From: JBMOLK01 sp049325575
GTDB taxonomy: Bacteria; Bacillota; Clostridia; Acetivibrionales; Acetivibrionaceae
NCBI GenBank assembly: GCA_049325575.1
Contig: JBMOLK010000091.1
Location: 1 to 16,520, forward strand
Length of the DNA stretch: 16,520 nt
Direction of reading: 5' to 3'
The notes below the pieces were generated by a model, which saw only the letters and a list, made by a program, of their open reading frames with translations, did no database searches and had not been told where the DNA came from. The position numbers were made by a program, and so were the translations under genes. Each line of letters starts with the position of its first letter. The first letter of the stretch is position 1. Shown piece after piece: positions 7,560 to 13,218 of the stretch.

Positions 7560-9193
7560 TACAACAGGCCCCTCCTATCTTTTTGAATTACAATCCTCTT
7601 CTCAAGGATTTTAAAGACCCATTCGGCAAGCAGATTCATTTCTTTTGGCCCAATATTGTTAATGACTTTCGCCTGTTTTGGAGAGGTCAGAGTTCTACTG
7701 GCAGCTTCTTTCTCCTTAAGCGGTATTGTCTTTAGTTCCTGCTCCTCTTCTCCTCTGATAGAACCTTCTGTAACGGGTTTTCGAAAAACCAACCGTCTCT
7801 TATTGGAAACTTCCCTGACAGCTTCGTTGGGATCTTCGGTAAACTCTCTCCTTATATGACCCAAGCCCGGTTGGTTCACCAATTCTTTGTGTATGCCATC
7901 TGCTAATACTTTCGCAGTATTTCCTGCTCCCTTTATAGATGGTGGTCTTAAAAATTCCAGGCTGTCTTTTAGAAAAGAACTGTTTGTTTTTACAATAGGG
8001 TTAAAGTCCTTTATCTGCTTTAGATCTGTCAACTTACCTGCTTTTGCATCTTTTCCCTGCTTCTTGTCACCATTTAGCTTTTCACTTAAGCCCTGTACAT
8101 TATATTCTCTTTTTGTTGTTATGCCAGAAATCAATTTGCTCTTTTGAACTGCCAACTTTTCTTCAAAATTATAAACATGGTACAATTTCTTAGTTATCTT
8201 GCTTTCCTTAATTTCATAGTCTTCTTTAATTGTGTCAATTATACTGCTCTTTGTTGTAAGCAGCGGCTTAAGACTCTCTAATCTTATTCTGCTTTTTCCG
8301 GTAGAACCTCCGGTTTTATCAGAAGGCTCATCTCTTAACAATAGATTATTATCAAAAGACTTGTTAAAAGACCTTAAAGCCCTGGGCAGTTCATTTTTTA
8401 GTGCTGTTTCTATCCTTAATACTTTTTCTTCAATGCCATTTGCCTCTGCAGAACTTACTGCCTTATTGGCATGTATTTTTTCTACGGGTCCATTACCCTT
8501 CTGTGGTTCTAAAAATCTTTTTGAAACATTGTATGACTCTTTTTTTTCTGATTTACATGCGATGTCAGATACCTTATCCTGATTTCTTAATGAAGCTTTC
8601 TTGTATGTATTTAAAATAGTGGAATTAGAAATATTCCGTGTATTATAAATAAAGCTTTTGTGCTTTATAACAGGTGCAGAATTTTTATCTAAAACGTTCT
8701 TATCCTGATAGAGAATGCGATCAAGTAACTTTGTTCCGGTCAGGAGGTTAGTAACCTTGGAAGCCTTTGGATTTAAATTCTCATAATTTCTGCTGTTTTG
8801 CCAATCAGGAAATATCCTTTCATGCAGGGCATTAAGGTAAGTTATGTTATTCCCATGGGTCCATGAGTTATATGTATTAAAAAGTACAGGTTTATTATCC
8901 CTGTTTTCCGATTTTAGCCCTCTTCCCCTCTGCACCATCCAATTGGCAACATAACTATATGAAGTATGGTTTTCTATTTTTCCTAAACTGCTAAGGCCTG
9001 ATACTCCTGACGGCTCATTAAAGAACTTCTTAAAAAGTCTTAATACCAGCGCCGGAAAATTTCCTATCCTCCTATGTAAACCGTATTTTATAAAAATTTT
9101 ATTAGTAAAGCTAAAGTTTACACTTTTAGCAGGCCGCATAGATGACAATGTACTATGATTCAGTTGTAACATAAGTCTTATTTTTTTCTTCAT
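7559..9193 (-). CDS. Large basic, probably disordered protein of unknown function in the tape-measure position, 544 aa
   Basis: I do not recognise this protein by motif. It is rich in Lys, Ser, Asn and Arg, and its middle (about 80-480) looks low in order. The N-terminus is basic and partly hydrophobic (FSFTNKIFIKYGLHRR, NFPALVLRLFKKFFNEP). The C-terminus, from about 510, is more structured: GPKEMNLLAEWVFKILEKR followed by IVIQKDRRGLL. A short helical ending of this kind, closing on a charged RRG, is what I recall from otherwise divergent proteins at this place in other eCIS clusters (memory, not checked). It sits between tube 2 and the LysM gene, the slot occupied by the tape measure in phage tails such as PBSX. 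It lacks obvious long hydrophobic helices. A TTG at 9202 is in frame, but the AAAGG site is best spaced for the ATG at 9191-9193. An accessory baseplate protein or a cargo adaptor are alternatives. Confidence 0.8.
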   Translation of the reverse strand: MKKKIRLMLQLNHSTLSSMRPAKSVNFSFTNKIFIKYGLHRRIGNFPALVLRLFKKFFNEPSGVSGLSSLGKIENHTSYSYVANWMVQRGRGLKSENRDNKPVLFNTYNSWTHGNNITYLNALHERIFPDWQNSRNYENLNPKASKVTNLLTGTKLLDRILYQDKNVLDKNSAPVIKHKSFIYNTRNISNSTILNTYKKASLRNQDKVSDIACKSEKKESYNVSKRFLEPQKGNGPVEKIHANKAVSSAEANGIEEKVLRIETALKNELPRALRSFNKSFDNNLLLRDEPSDKTGGSTGKSRIRLESLKPLLTTKSSIIDTIKEDYEIKESKITKKLYHVYNFEEKLAVQKSKLISGITTKREYNVQGLSEKLNGDKKQGKDAKAGKLTDLKQIKDFNPIVKTNSSFLKDSLEFLRPPSIKGAGNTAKVLADGIHKELVNQPGLGHIRREFTEDPNEAVREVSNKRRLVFRKPVTEGSIRGEEEQELKTIPLKEKEAASRTLTSPKQAKVINNIGPKEMNLLAEWVFKILEKRIVIQKDRRGLL

Positions 9194-9239
9194 CTTACCC
9201 AACCTTTAAGCTTATACTTTATTAAGGGTATGGATTTTT

Positions 9240-9719
9240 TTATCTGTGCCTGTAAAGTCCTTGATGGGTCAATACAAGTGTTTCAATTGCCACTGAATTG
9301 CCGGATGCATTAAACGCCGGACCTTCCCACTTTATAGGACATGCATCGTAAAAATCCCACCAGACCGCAGGTTTGCCTGAATCATCCAGTATATATATTG
9401 ATCCGTTTCTCCTATATACCCTTCCATTTATTACACTTTCATACCATCTCCACAGATAGTCCTGATTTGTAACACCGTGCTTTAGCGTTATATCACTGTA
9501 CTTTGTCCTTGTTATAAATGAATACTCCCTATCGTTTTCTCCACCAAATGATTTTCGCTCAACCTCGGTATCAGCACCCAAACCTGAAACATCAGTAAAA
9601 CCTGCAACAGTAATCCCGTCGATTTCTACAAAAAAGCTGTGTGTCAGATAAGGATCCATCCTATTTCCCACAACCTTATTAACTTTTCTTGATACTTTAT
9701 TAACAATATATGGTGTCAT
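9240..9719 (-). CDS. Inner tube protein 2 (Afp5-like, T4 gp19 family), 159 aa
   Basis: This is a tube subunit paralogous to the one at 10439-10882. Key segments are DPYLTHSFFVEIDGITVAGF, TDVSGLGADTEVERKSFGGE, then KYSDITLKHGVTNQDYLWRW and the C-terminal NASGNSVAIETLVLTHQGLY. The DPxxxxxFxVEIDG start, LKxGVT centre and GNxVxxExLxLxHxG end define the T4-like tail tube family. Compared with tube 1 it has an extra basic N-terminus of about 20 residues (MTPYIVNKVSRKVNKVVGNR). Its place just before the LysM/hub genes suggests that it forms the tube initiator ring on the baseplate (Afp5 role) rather than the main tube; this is inferred from synteny. The start has AGGAGG seven bases upstream. Confidence 0.93.
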   Translation of the reverse strand: MTPYIVNKVSRKVNKVVGNRMDPYLTHSFFVEIDGITVAGFTDVSGLGADTEVERKSFGGENDREYSFITRTKYSDITLKHGVTNQDYLWRWYESVINGRVYRRNGSIYILDDSGKPAVWWDFYDACPIKWEGPAFNASGNSVAIETLVLTHQGLYRHR

Positions 9720-9728
9720 ACTGTCCTC

Positions 9729-9911
9729 CTACACCTCAAAGAAACCTTTTTTGTTTTCATCACCATTTAGTACCTGGTTTATTCTGCTGACTTCCCGGCA
9801 CCAAAGCTCCCTTTCACGATGTTCCAGATTCATCACCGTTTTGTAATCCCAGTGCAAATAATAGGCTAAAAAGGCTACCTCCTCATAGATGCGGTCGAGG
9901 GGGTAGCCCAC
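9729..9911 (-). CDS. DUF6760 protein with GpE-like tail-assembly motif, 60 aa
   Basis: This is a short conserved eCIS protein: MGYPLDRIYEEVAFLAYYLH, then WDYKTVMNLEHRERELW. From memory it fits DUF6760. The D-x-I/L...A-x-x-x-HW...M-x-L-x-x-x-E-L-W-x-R-E pattern also resembles the phage P2 GpE family of tail assembly proteins, where an HW pair and a WREKA-like ending are typical. This suggests a role in assembly of tube or tape measure rather than in the mature particle (inferred). The start is GTG (9909-9911), sharing one base with the TAG stop of the upstream gene (TAGTG), with GGGGGAA before it. It therefore lies in the -1 frame relative to the upstream gene. Tube 2 starts 10 bases later. 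Confidence 0.85.
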   Translation of the reverse strand: MGYPLDRIYEEVAFLAYYLHWDYKTVMNLEHRERELWCREVSRINQVLNGDENKKGFFEV

Positions 9912-10279
9912 TATTCCCCCAGAGTCTCTGCTTCAACATCAAACGGATGCTCACATTTAGGGCATTTTACTTTTATTACATTTGCACCATACTGGTTAAT
10001 TCTGTTGTACATCTCCTGCAGGTATGCAAAATCCGCAGTATACAAATCCTCAATGACCCTGGGCGTAATCATTTTCAAGCTTCCCAGGCTGGTTACAACC
10101 CGTGAAAGAAGTATAACAGTCAAATAAGCCGGATTTTGCTGGACGCGTGAGTCTCTTAACGGCATGATCTCGTCAGCTGCGGTTGACAGTCTCATAGTAC
10201 CTTGTTTATGGACTGTACCGGTTTCATCAACATAGCCCTTTGTAAGGGTAAAATTAAATTCTGTCTGTAAAACTTCCAT
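9911..10279 (-). CDS. Tail-assembly-chaperone-like eCIS protein with CPKC motif, 122 aa
   Basis: The sequence starts MEVLQTEFNFTLTKGYVDET, then GTVHKQGTMRLSTAADEIMP and NPAYLTVILLSRVVTSLG. The centre is helical (ITPRVIEDLYTADFAYLQEM) and the end is VKCPKCEHPFDVEAETLGE. The pattern (a strand-rich N-terminus with a G-x-x-H-x-x-G-x-M-R-L-A/S-T-A element, then 'LSRVVTxLG' and 'DLFxxDxxxLQxxYxRIN') is common to eCIS proteins annotated as phage tail assembly proteins and resembles Mu gp41-like chaperones. CPKC with a nearby His may bind a metal, but only two Cys are present, so a complete zinc site would need a partner chain. The start has GAGG upstream, within the stop of the 37-aa ORF. The stop overlaps the next gene's GTG. 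Confidence 0.85.
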   Translation of the reverse strand: MEVLQTEFNFTLTKGYVDETGTVHKQGTMRLSTAADEIMPLRDSRVQQNPAYLTVILLSRVVTSLGSLKMITPRVIEDLYTADFAYLQEMYNRINQYGANVIKVKCPKCEHPFDVEAETLGE

Positions 10280-10288
10280 AACGTTACC

Positions 10289-10402
10289 TCACTTGTATTT
10301 GTTTAAAGAATACTGCACAGCTTCTGTTCTTCTACTTTTAAGCTCACTGTCTTCCCCTAAATATAAATTAAAATTTACAGTGCAAAGTATTCTTTTAGCC
10401 AT
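10289..10402 (-). CDS. Small ORF of 37 aa between tube 1 and chaperone gene, unknown function
   Basis: This reading frame was found by translating the 159-base spacer between tube 1 and the chaperone-like gene. It reads MAKRILCTVNFNLYLGEDSE, then LKSRRTEAVQYSLNKYK. It starts at ATG (10400-10402) 36 bases after the tube stop and ends in a TGA overlapping the ribosome binding site (TGAGG) of the next gene. It therefore fills the spacer in the way a real operon member would. The upstream Shine-Dalgarno match is weak (AAGAG). I do not recognise a family. The first 15 residues could form a beta strand and the rest a charged helix. Two near-complementary segments lie inside it, so it could instead be a structured spacer that happens to be open. 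Confidence 0.5.
   Translation of the reverse strand: MAKRILCTVNFNLYLGEDSELKSRRTEAVQYSLNKYK
10305..10395 (-). repeat. Long-range inverted repeat between tube 1 and chaperone genes
   Basis: AAAGAATACT followed by GCAC (10305-10318) is complementary to GTGC, two unpaired A, AGTATTCTTT (10380-10395). In RNA this gives about 14 pairs with a two-base bulge, enclosing a loop of about 61 bases. It lies immediately after the tube gene, whose product is needed in many copies, so an mRNA processing or stability element is possible. There is no U-run, so it is not a simple terminator. It overlaps the 37-aa ORF. Confidence 0.4.
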
Positions 10403-10438
10403 GCAGTACTCTTATTTTTTTACTAAAATCTTGTGTAA

Positions 10439-10882
10439 TTATTTAACTCTCTTAATACCTTCGTGTGAAATCTCAAGGGATTCTACGCTTACTTCGTTTC
10501 CTTTGGCACTTAGCGGGCTTACATCATATTTGACCGGCCAGGCTTCCACAATATCCCACTGTGCTTTCTCATTTCCTTCCTCATCAATTAATATAATTGA
10601 AAGGCTCTTTCTGTTTTTTAATGCACCTTTCTCTTCAATGGCCTTTCGCCAGTTGTACAACTCCATTGAGTCTGTCAGACCTCTCTTTAGAGTAACGTTA
10701 CCGAACTTTGTAAGACCTGAAAGCTTCCTTGAATGTGTTGCATCAGTTCCCTCGCGGTAATCAACCGCCTCGGTAGATGTATCGGGAATAGTGGCATCCG
10801 AGAAGGCCGCAGTTTGAATTCCGTCAATAACAACTCTAAACCTAAAATTCCTGTATGGATCGTTTCTTTGACCTGTTGGCAT
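10439..10882 (-). CDS. Main inner tube protein (Afp1-like, T4 gp19 family), 147 aa
   Basis: This is the subunit of the inner tube that carries cargo and is driven out on sheath contraction. Segments include DPYRNFRFRVVIDGIQTAAF, VDYREGTDATHSRKLSGL, TKFGNVTLKRGLTDSMELYN, WRKAIEEKG and the ending AKGNEVSVESLEISHEGIKR. These match the tail tube family, with the central LKRGLTD and the C-terminal GNEVxxExLEISHEG. It directly follows the sheath gene (24-base gap) with GAGAGGAGA before the ATG. Because it is next to the sheath and lacks the basic N-terminal extension of tube 2, it is the likely main tube subunit (Afp1/Hcp role). Confidence 0.95.
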   Translation of the reverse strand: MPTGQRNDPYRNFRFRVVIDGIQTAAFSDATIPDTSTEAVDYREGTDATHSRKLSGLTKFGNVTLKRGLTDSMELYNWRKAIEEKGALKNRKSLSIILIDEEGNEKAQWDIVEAWPVKYDVSPLSAKGNEVSVESLEISHEGIKRVK

Positions 10883-10906
10883 GATATGATTCTCCTCTCG
10901 TTAATA

Positions 10907-12451
10907 TTATTTGGACAATGTCTTCTGGCTAACCCTGATAACTACGAATTCAGCTGGTTTTACAGGTGCTACGCCAACCTCTATAATCAATTGTCCCGCA
11001 TCTCTTACTGCCGGAGGATTGTTCTCCTCGTCAACTTTTACAAAGAATGCTTCTTCCTGTACAGATCCGTATAAAGCACCATCTCTCCAAACTCTGCTTA
11101 AGAAAGCTGTAAGGTTTCTCTTTACTTTACCCCACAGGCTTGGGTCGTTAGGTTCAAACACTACCCATTGACTGCCCTTGTCAAGAGATTCTTCAATGTA
11201 CATGAGCAGACGTCTAACGTTTACATACTGCCATTCTGAATCCGCTGAAAGCGTTCTTGCACCCCAGATACATATTCCTTCCGGAAGCGAACGGATAACA
11301 TTTATACCTGCTGGATTCAGGATTTCCTGTTCTCCCTTTGTTACAATCCTTTCTACACCCACAACAGTATCAAGATAACCGTCGGTGGTTCCTGCCGGTG
11401 CTTTATGAACACCTCTTGACGAATCCACAAATGCATAGGTTCCGGCAACACATCCTGATGGAGGGATCAATTTTTTCTTCCCTGTCAGCGGGTCATTGAT
11501 AAATACCCATGGATAATATAGCGCACCATAAGATGAATTAAAGGCGTTACCTACGTAGCTTCCTGCCCCATCCTTGAATTCTTTTACCTGTGAAGGTGTC
11601 AGGCCGTGTGGTGGGTCGGCAATGAAAAAGCAGTCTTTTCTTAGCTTACAGTAATTCAATGCCCCCAAAATAATGTCACGGCTTCCTACCATATCTGCTA
11701 TATCAGGCATAGCAACTATATTGATATTGTCTACAACATCAAAAGCATGAAGCCCAGTCATATTGTCAGGTCTTCCCAGGAAATCTACACCTGTTATTCC
11801 ATCGATACCACCAGTTAAGAACAGAGCATCTGTAGTTTTAGCAGGTGTTTTTTCCATATTCTCCAGCACTGTAAGGTCTACAAGAACATCTACATGCACA
11901 AAGGCCGAAACCTCGTTTATTTTCTCTTCAACATTTATTAACAGCAGGTTGTCAAACTCTTCTACAATTACACCTTTTTCATCATCCTCTACATATTCAT
12001 CTTTAAATGCATTGTTCTCCATATACTTTACAGTTAGTTTGAAGCCTTCAGGCTGCTTGTTGGACGGTTCGGTAATTTCAACAGAAATTCTGTTTCCCCA
12101 TGTCCCCTCCGAACGGGCGTTGATCATTAAAAGATCATTTAATCCTTCTGAATCCTCAACTATAACAGTTGATTTTGCAGCATCTTTGGACGCAGCTCTT
12201 ACTACATAACAGGATGTTCCGCCTTCAGCAAAAAAGTTGTATACTGCATAGGCAAGATATCCGTTTGGTATAAAACCTCCGAATTCACTTACATACTGGC
12301 TCCAATTAGTGACCAGCACCGCTTTACCGATTACACCCTTCTCTGCAATTCCAACAAAAGCCCCTACGGCTGTACCCACCCCGGCAATGGGTTTGACTCC
12401 GCTTGACACTTCCTCTACATAAACTCCAGGTGATAAATAATTTGTTGGCAT
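10907..12451 (-). CDS. Contractile sheath protein (Afp2-4-like), 514 aa
   Basis: This is the outer sheath that contracts to drive the tube into the target. The N-terminus is MPTNYLSPGVYVEEVSSG, then KPIAGVGTAVGAFVGIAEKG, the standard phage/eCIS sheath start, including the LSPGVYVEE linker arm. The C-terminal domain includes NVRRLLMYIEESLDKGSQWV, then VFEPNDPSLW, RVWRDGALYG and GVAPVKPAEFVVIRVSQK, the ending that exchanges with neighbouring subunits. The size (514 aa) is that of a full sheath with a surface domain. Afp and PVC have several sheath paralogs; only one is present here. It is preceded by AAGGAGGG, nine bases before the ATG. It is separated from the cap gene by a 192-base spacer, the largest inside the structural block, so an extra promoter for this high-copy product is plausible. 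Confidence 0.97.
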   Translation of the reverse strand: MPTNYLSPGVYVEEVSSGVKPIAGVGTAVGAFVGIAEKGVIGKAVLVTNWSQYVSEFGGFIPNGYLAYAVYNFFAEGGTSCYVVRAASKDAAKSTVIVEDSEGLNDLLMINARSEGTWGNRISVEITEPSNKQPEGFKLTVKYMENNAFKDEYVEDDEKGVIVEEFDNLLLINVEEKINEVSAFVHVDVLVDLTVLENMEKTPAKTTDALFLTGGIDGITGVDFLGRPDNMTGLHAFDVVDNINIVAMPDIADMVGSRDIILGALNYCKLRKDCFFIADPPHGLTPSQVKEFKDGAGSYVGNAFNSSYGALYYPWVFINDPLTGKKKLIPPSGCVAGTYAFVDSSRGVHKAPAGTTDGYLDTVVGVERIVTKGEQEILNPAGINVIRSLPEGICIWGARTLSADSEWQYVNVRRLLMYIEESLDKGSQWVVFEPNDPSLWGKVKRNLTAFLSRVWRDGALYGSVQEEAFFVKVDEENNPPAVRDAGQLIIEVGVAPVKPAEFVVIRVSQKTLSK

Positions 12452-12643
12452 TTCAAGCCCTCCTTGAAATAATAATTTTTACCATTCTTGCTTCTTTTGG
12501 CCTCTTATATTTTTTATTTTAAAGGCCGATTTTTTCTGTATATTGACTCTATACATGGGCCCTTGCATGACAGAATCAACTTACATTCACCCCCTTCCAG
12601 CGCTTTTTCGTTTTAGGGCTCCCTATCACCAAACCCTCAAAAT
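12452..12643. other. 192-base spacer between cap and sheath genes
   Basis: No clear promoter or terminator could be fixed here. It contains a strong AAGGAGGG site at its left end for the sheath gene. It also holds a second purine-rich site (GGAAGGGGGTG on the minus strand) in front of a possible 21-codon ORF, a short hairpin (TGTATA, seven bases, TATACA) and a GGCCT/AGGCC pair around an A/T-rich stretch. A leader or internal promoter for the sheath is the most likely content. Confidence 0.4.
12514..12579 (-). CDS. Possible 21-aa peptide upstream of the sheath gene
   Basis: A TTG (12577-12579) stands eight bases after GGGGGTG and opens a frame ending in TAA. It encodes MILSCKGPC, then IESIYRKNRPLK. 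The only support is the well placed ribosome binding site; the start codon is weak and the peptide is very short. It could be a leader peptide for the sheath transcript or chance. Confidence 0.2.
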   Translation of the reverse strand: MILSCKGPCIESIYRKNRPLK

Positions 12644-13216
12644 CTATATTTGGTGAACACCAAGATCTCTTTCCATGACTCTCGGTATTATAATTGACTT
12701 TTCTGCCGGCAGCCTCACCGGAGAAACCAGGTATGACAGGCTAAGCTTGGCTGGCTTACCCGGAAAGACCTCCCAAAGCTGCTTGATATCCTGTAATGTA
12801 AGGTTGTTATATGAAATTCTGATTTTGTCATTGCCGCATTGAGCTAGATTCCCCTTTAGGTCGGTGCCGCTTAGAACCGCATGCTCATGAAACACTTGAA
12901 ATATCCTTCCTAGGATTAGCATTTCTGTTTCTCGGTCCTTTGCATAGGGAGTCATCAGGTAATAAAGGTCAAGATAGGCAGGGGGATATTTAAACTCATT
13001 AGTACCTACCACAGGCTCTTTTTCACTGTTGCGCATGCTGGGGCTTTGGGTCAGATAATATAGATACATCGAGAGTTTGACGGTAGCCGAGTCCACATCA
13101 CTTGGGGAGCCCAAACTTATAAAACTGTCATCAGAAAGCTCGGGAACATTTGCCTTAAGCAGGTCTTTTAAGCTTGTACTGACATCTCTTATTACAGTAC
13201 GTGTATCTACAGCCAT
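12644..13216 (-). CDS. DUF4255 cap / tail terminator protein (Afp16/Pvc16-like), 190 aa
   Basis: In characterised eCIS this protein closes the distal end of the tube and sheath and sets the end of assembly. The sequence begins MAVDTRTVIRDVSTSLKDLL, then KANVPELSDDSFISLGSPSD, and continues with LSMYLYYLTQSP, YPPAYLDLYYLMTPYAKDRE and TEMLILGRIFQVFHEHAVL. The 'LYYxLxPY...ExxxLGRxxxxxHxxxxL' stretch is the signature of DUF4255. C-terminal ELWEVFPGKPAKLSLSYLVS-like text (here KQLWEVFPGKPAKLSLSYLV) also fits, with 'W..F....YxxSxxYxVxPV' the family ending. It starts two bases after the ATPase stop, behind GAGGTGA. The ATPase-cap pair at the front of the operon is common in eCIS outside the Afp/PVC lineage. 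Confidence 0.92.
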   Translation of the reverse strand: MAVDTRTVIRDVSTSLKDLLKANVPELSDDSFISLGSPSDVDSATVKLSMYLYYLTQSPSMRNSEKEPVVGTNEFKYPPAYLDLYYLMTPYAKDRETEMLILGRIFQVFHEHAVLSGTDLKGNLAQCGNDKIRISYNNLTLQDIKQLWEVFPGKPAKLSLSYLVSPVRLPAEKSIIIPRVMERDLGVHQI

Positions 13217-13218
13217 TA

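Noticed and set aside
7559..9193. The 544-aa protein as a toxin cargo
   Set aside because: No catalytic motif or known toxin domain is visible, and the position inside the conserved structural block fits a particle or assembly protein better.
10293..10760. Plus-strand frame of 155 codons across the tube 1 gene and its spacer
   Set aside because: It is mostly the antisense of the tube gene; the minus-strand 37-aa frame explains the spacer better.
585..12209. Many plus-strand open frames, for example 848-1150, 4290-4568, 5475-5819, 8232-8582 and 11763-12209
   Set aside because: All lie antisense to confidently assigned structural genes, have no good ribosome binding sites and encode low-complexity, Ser/Phe-rich sequences expected from the reverse of coding DNA.
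12501..12525. GGCCT/AGGCC pair as a terminator between cap and sheath
   Set aside because: The stem is only five bases with a long A/T loop and no following U-run in the minus-strand transcript.
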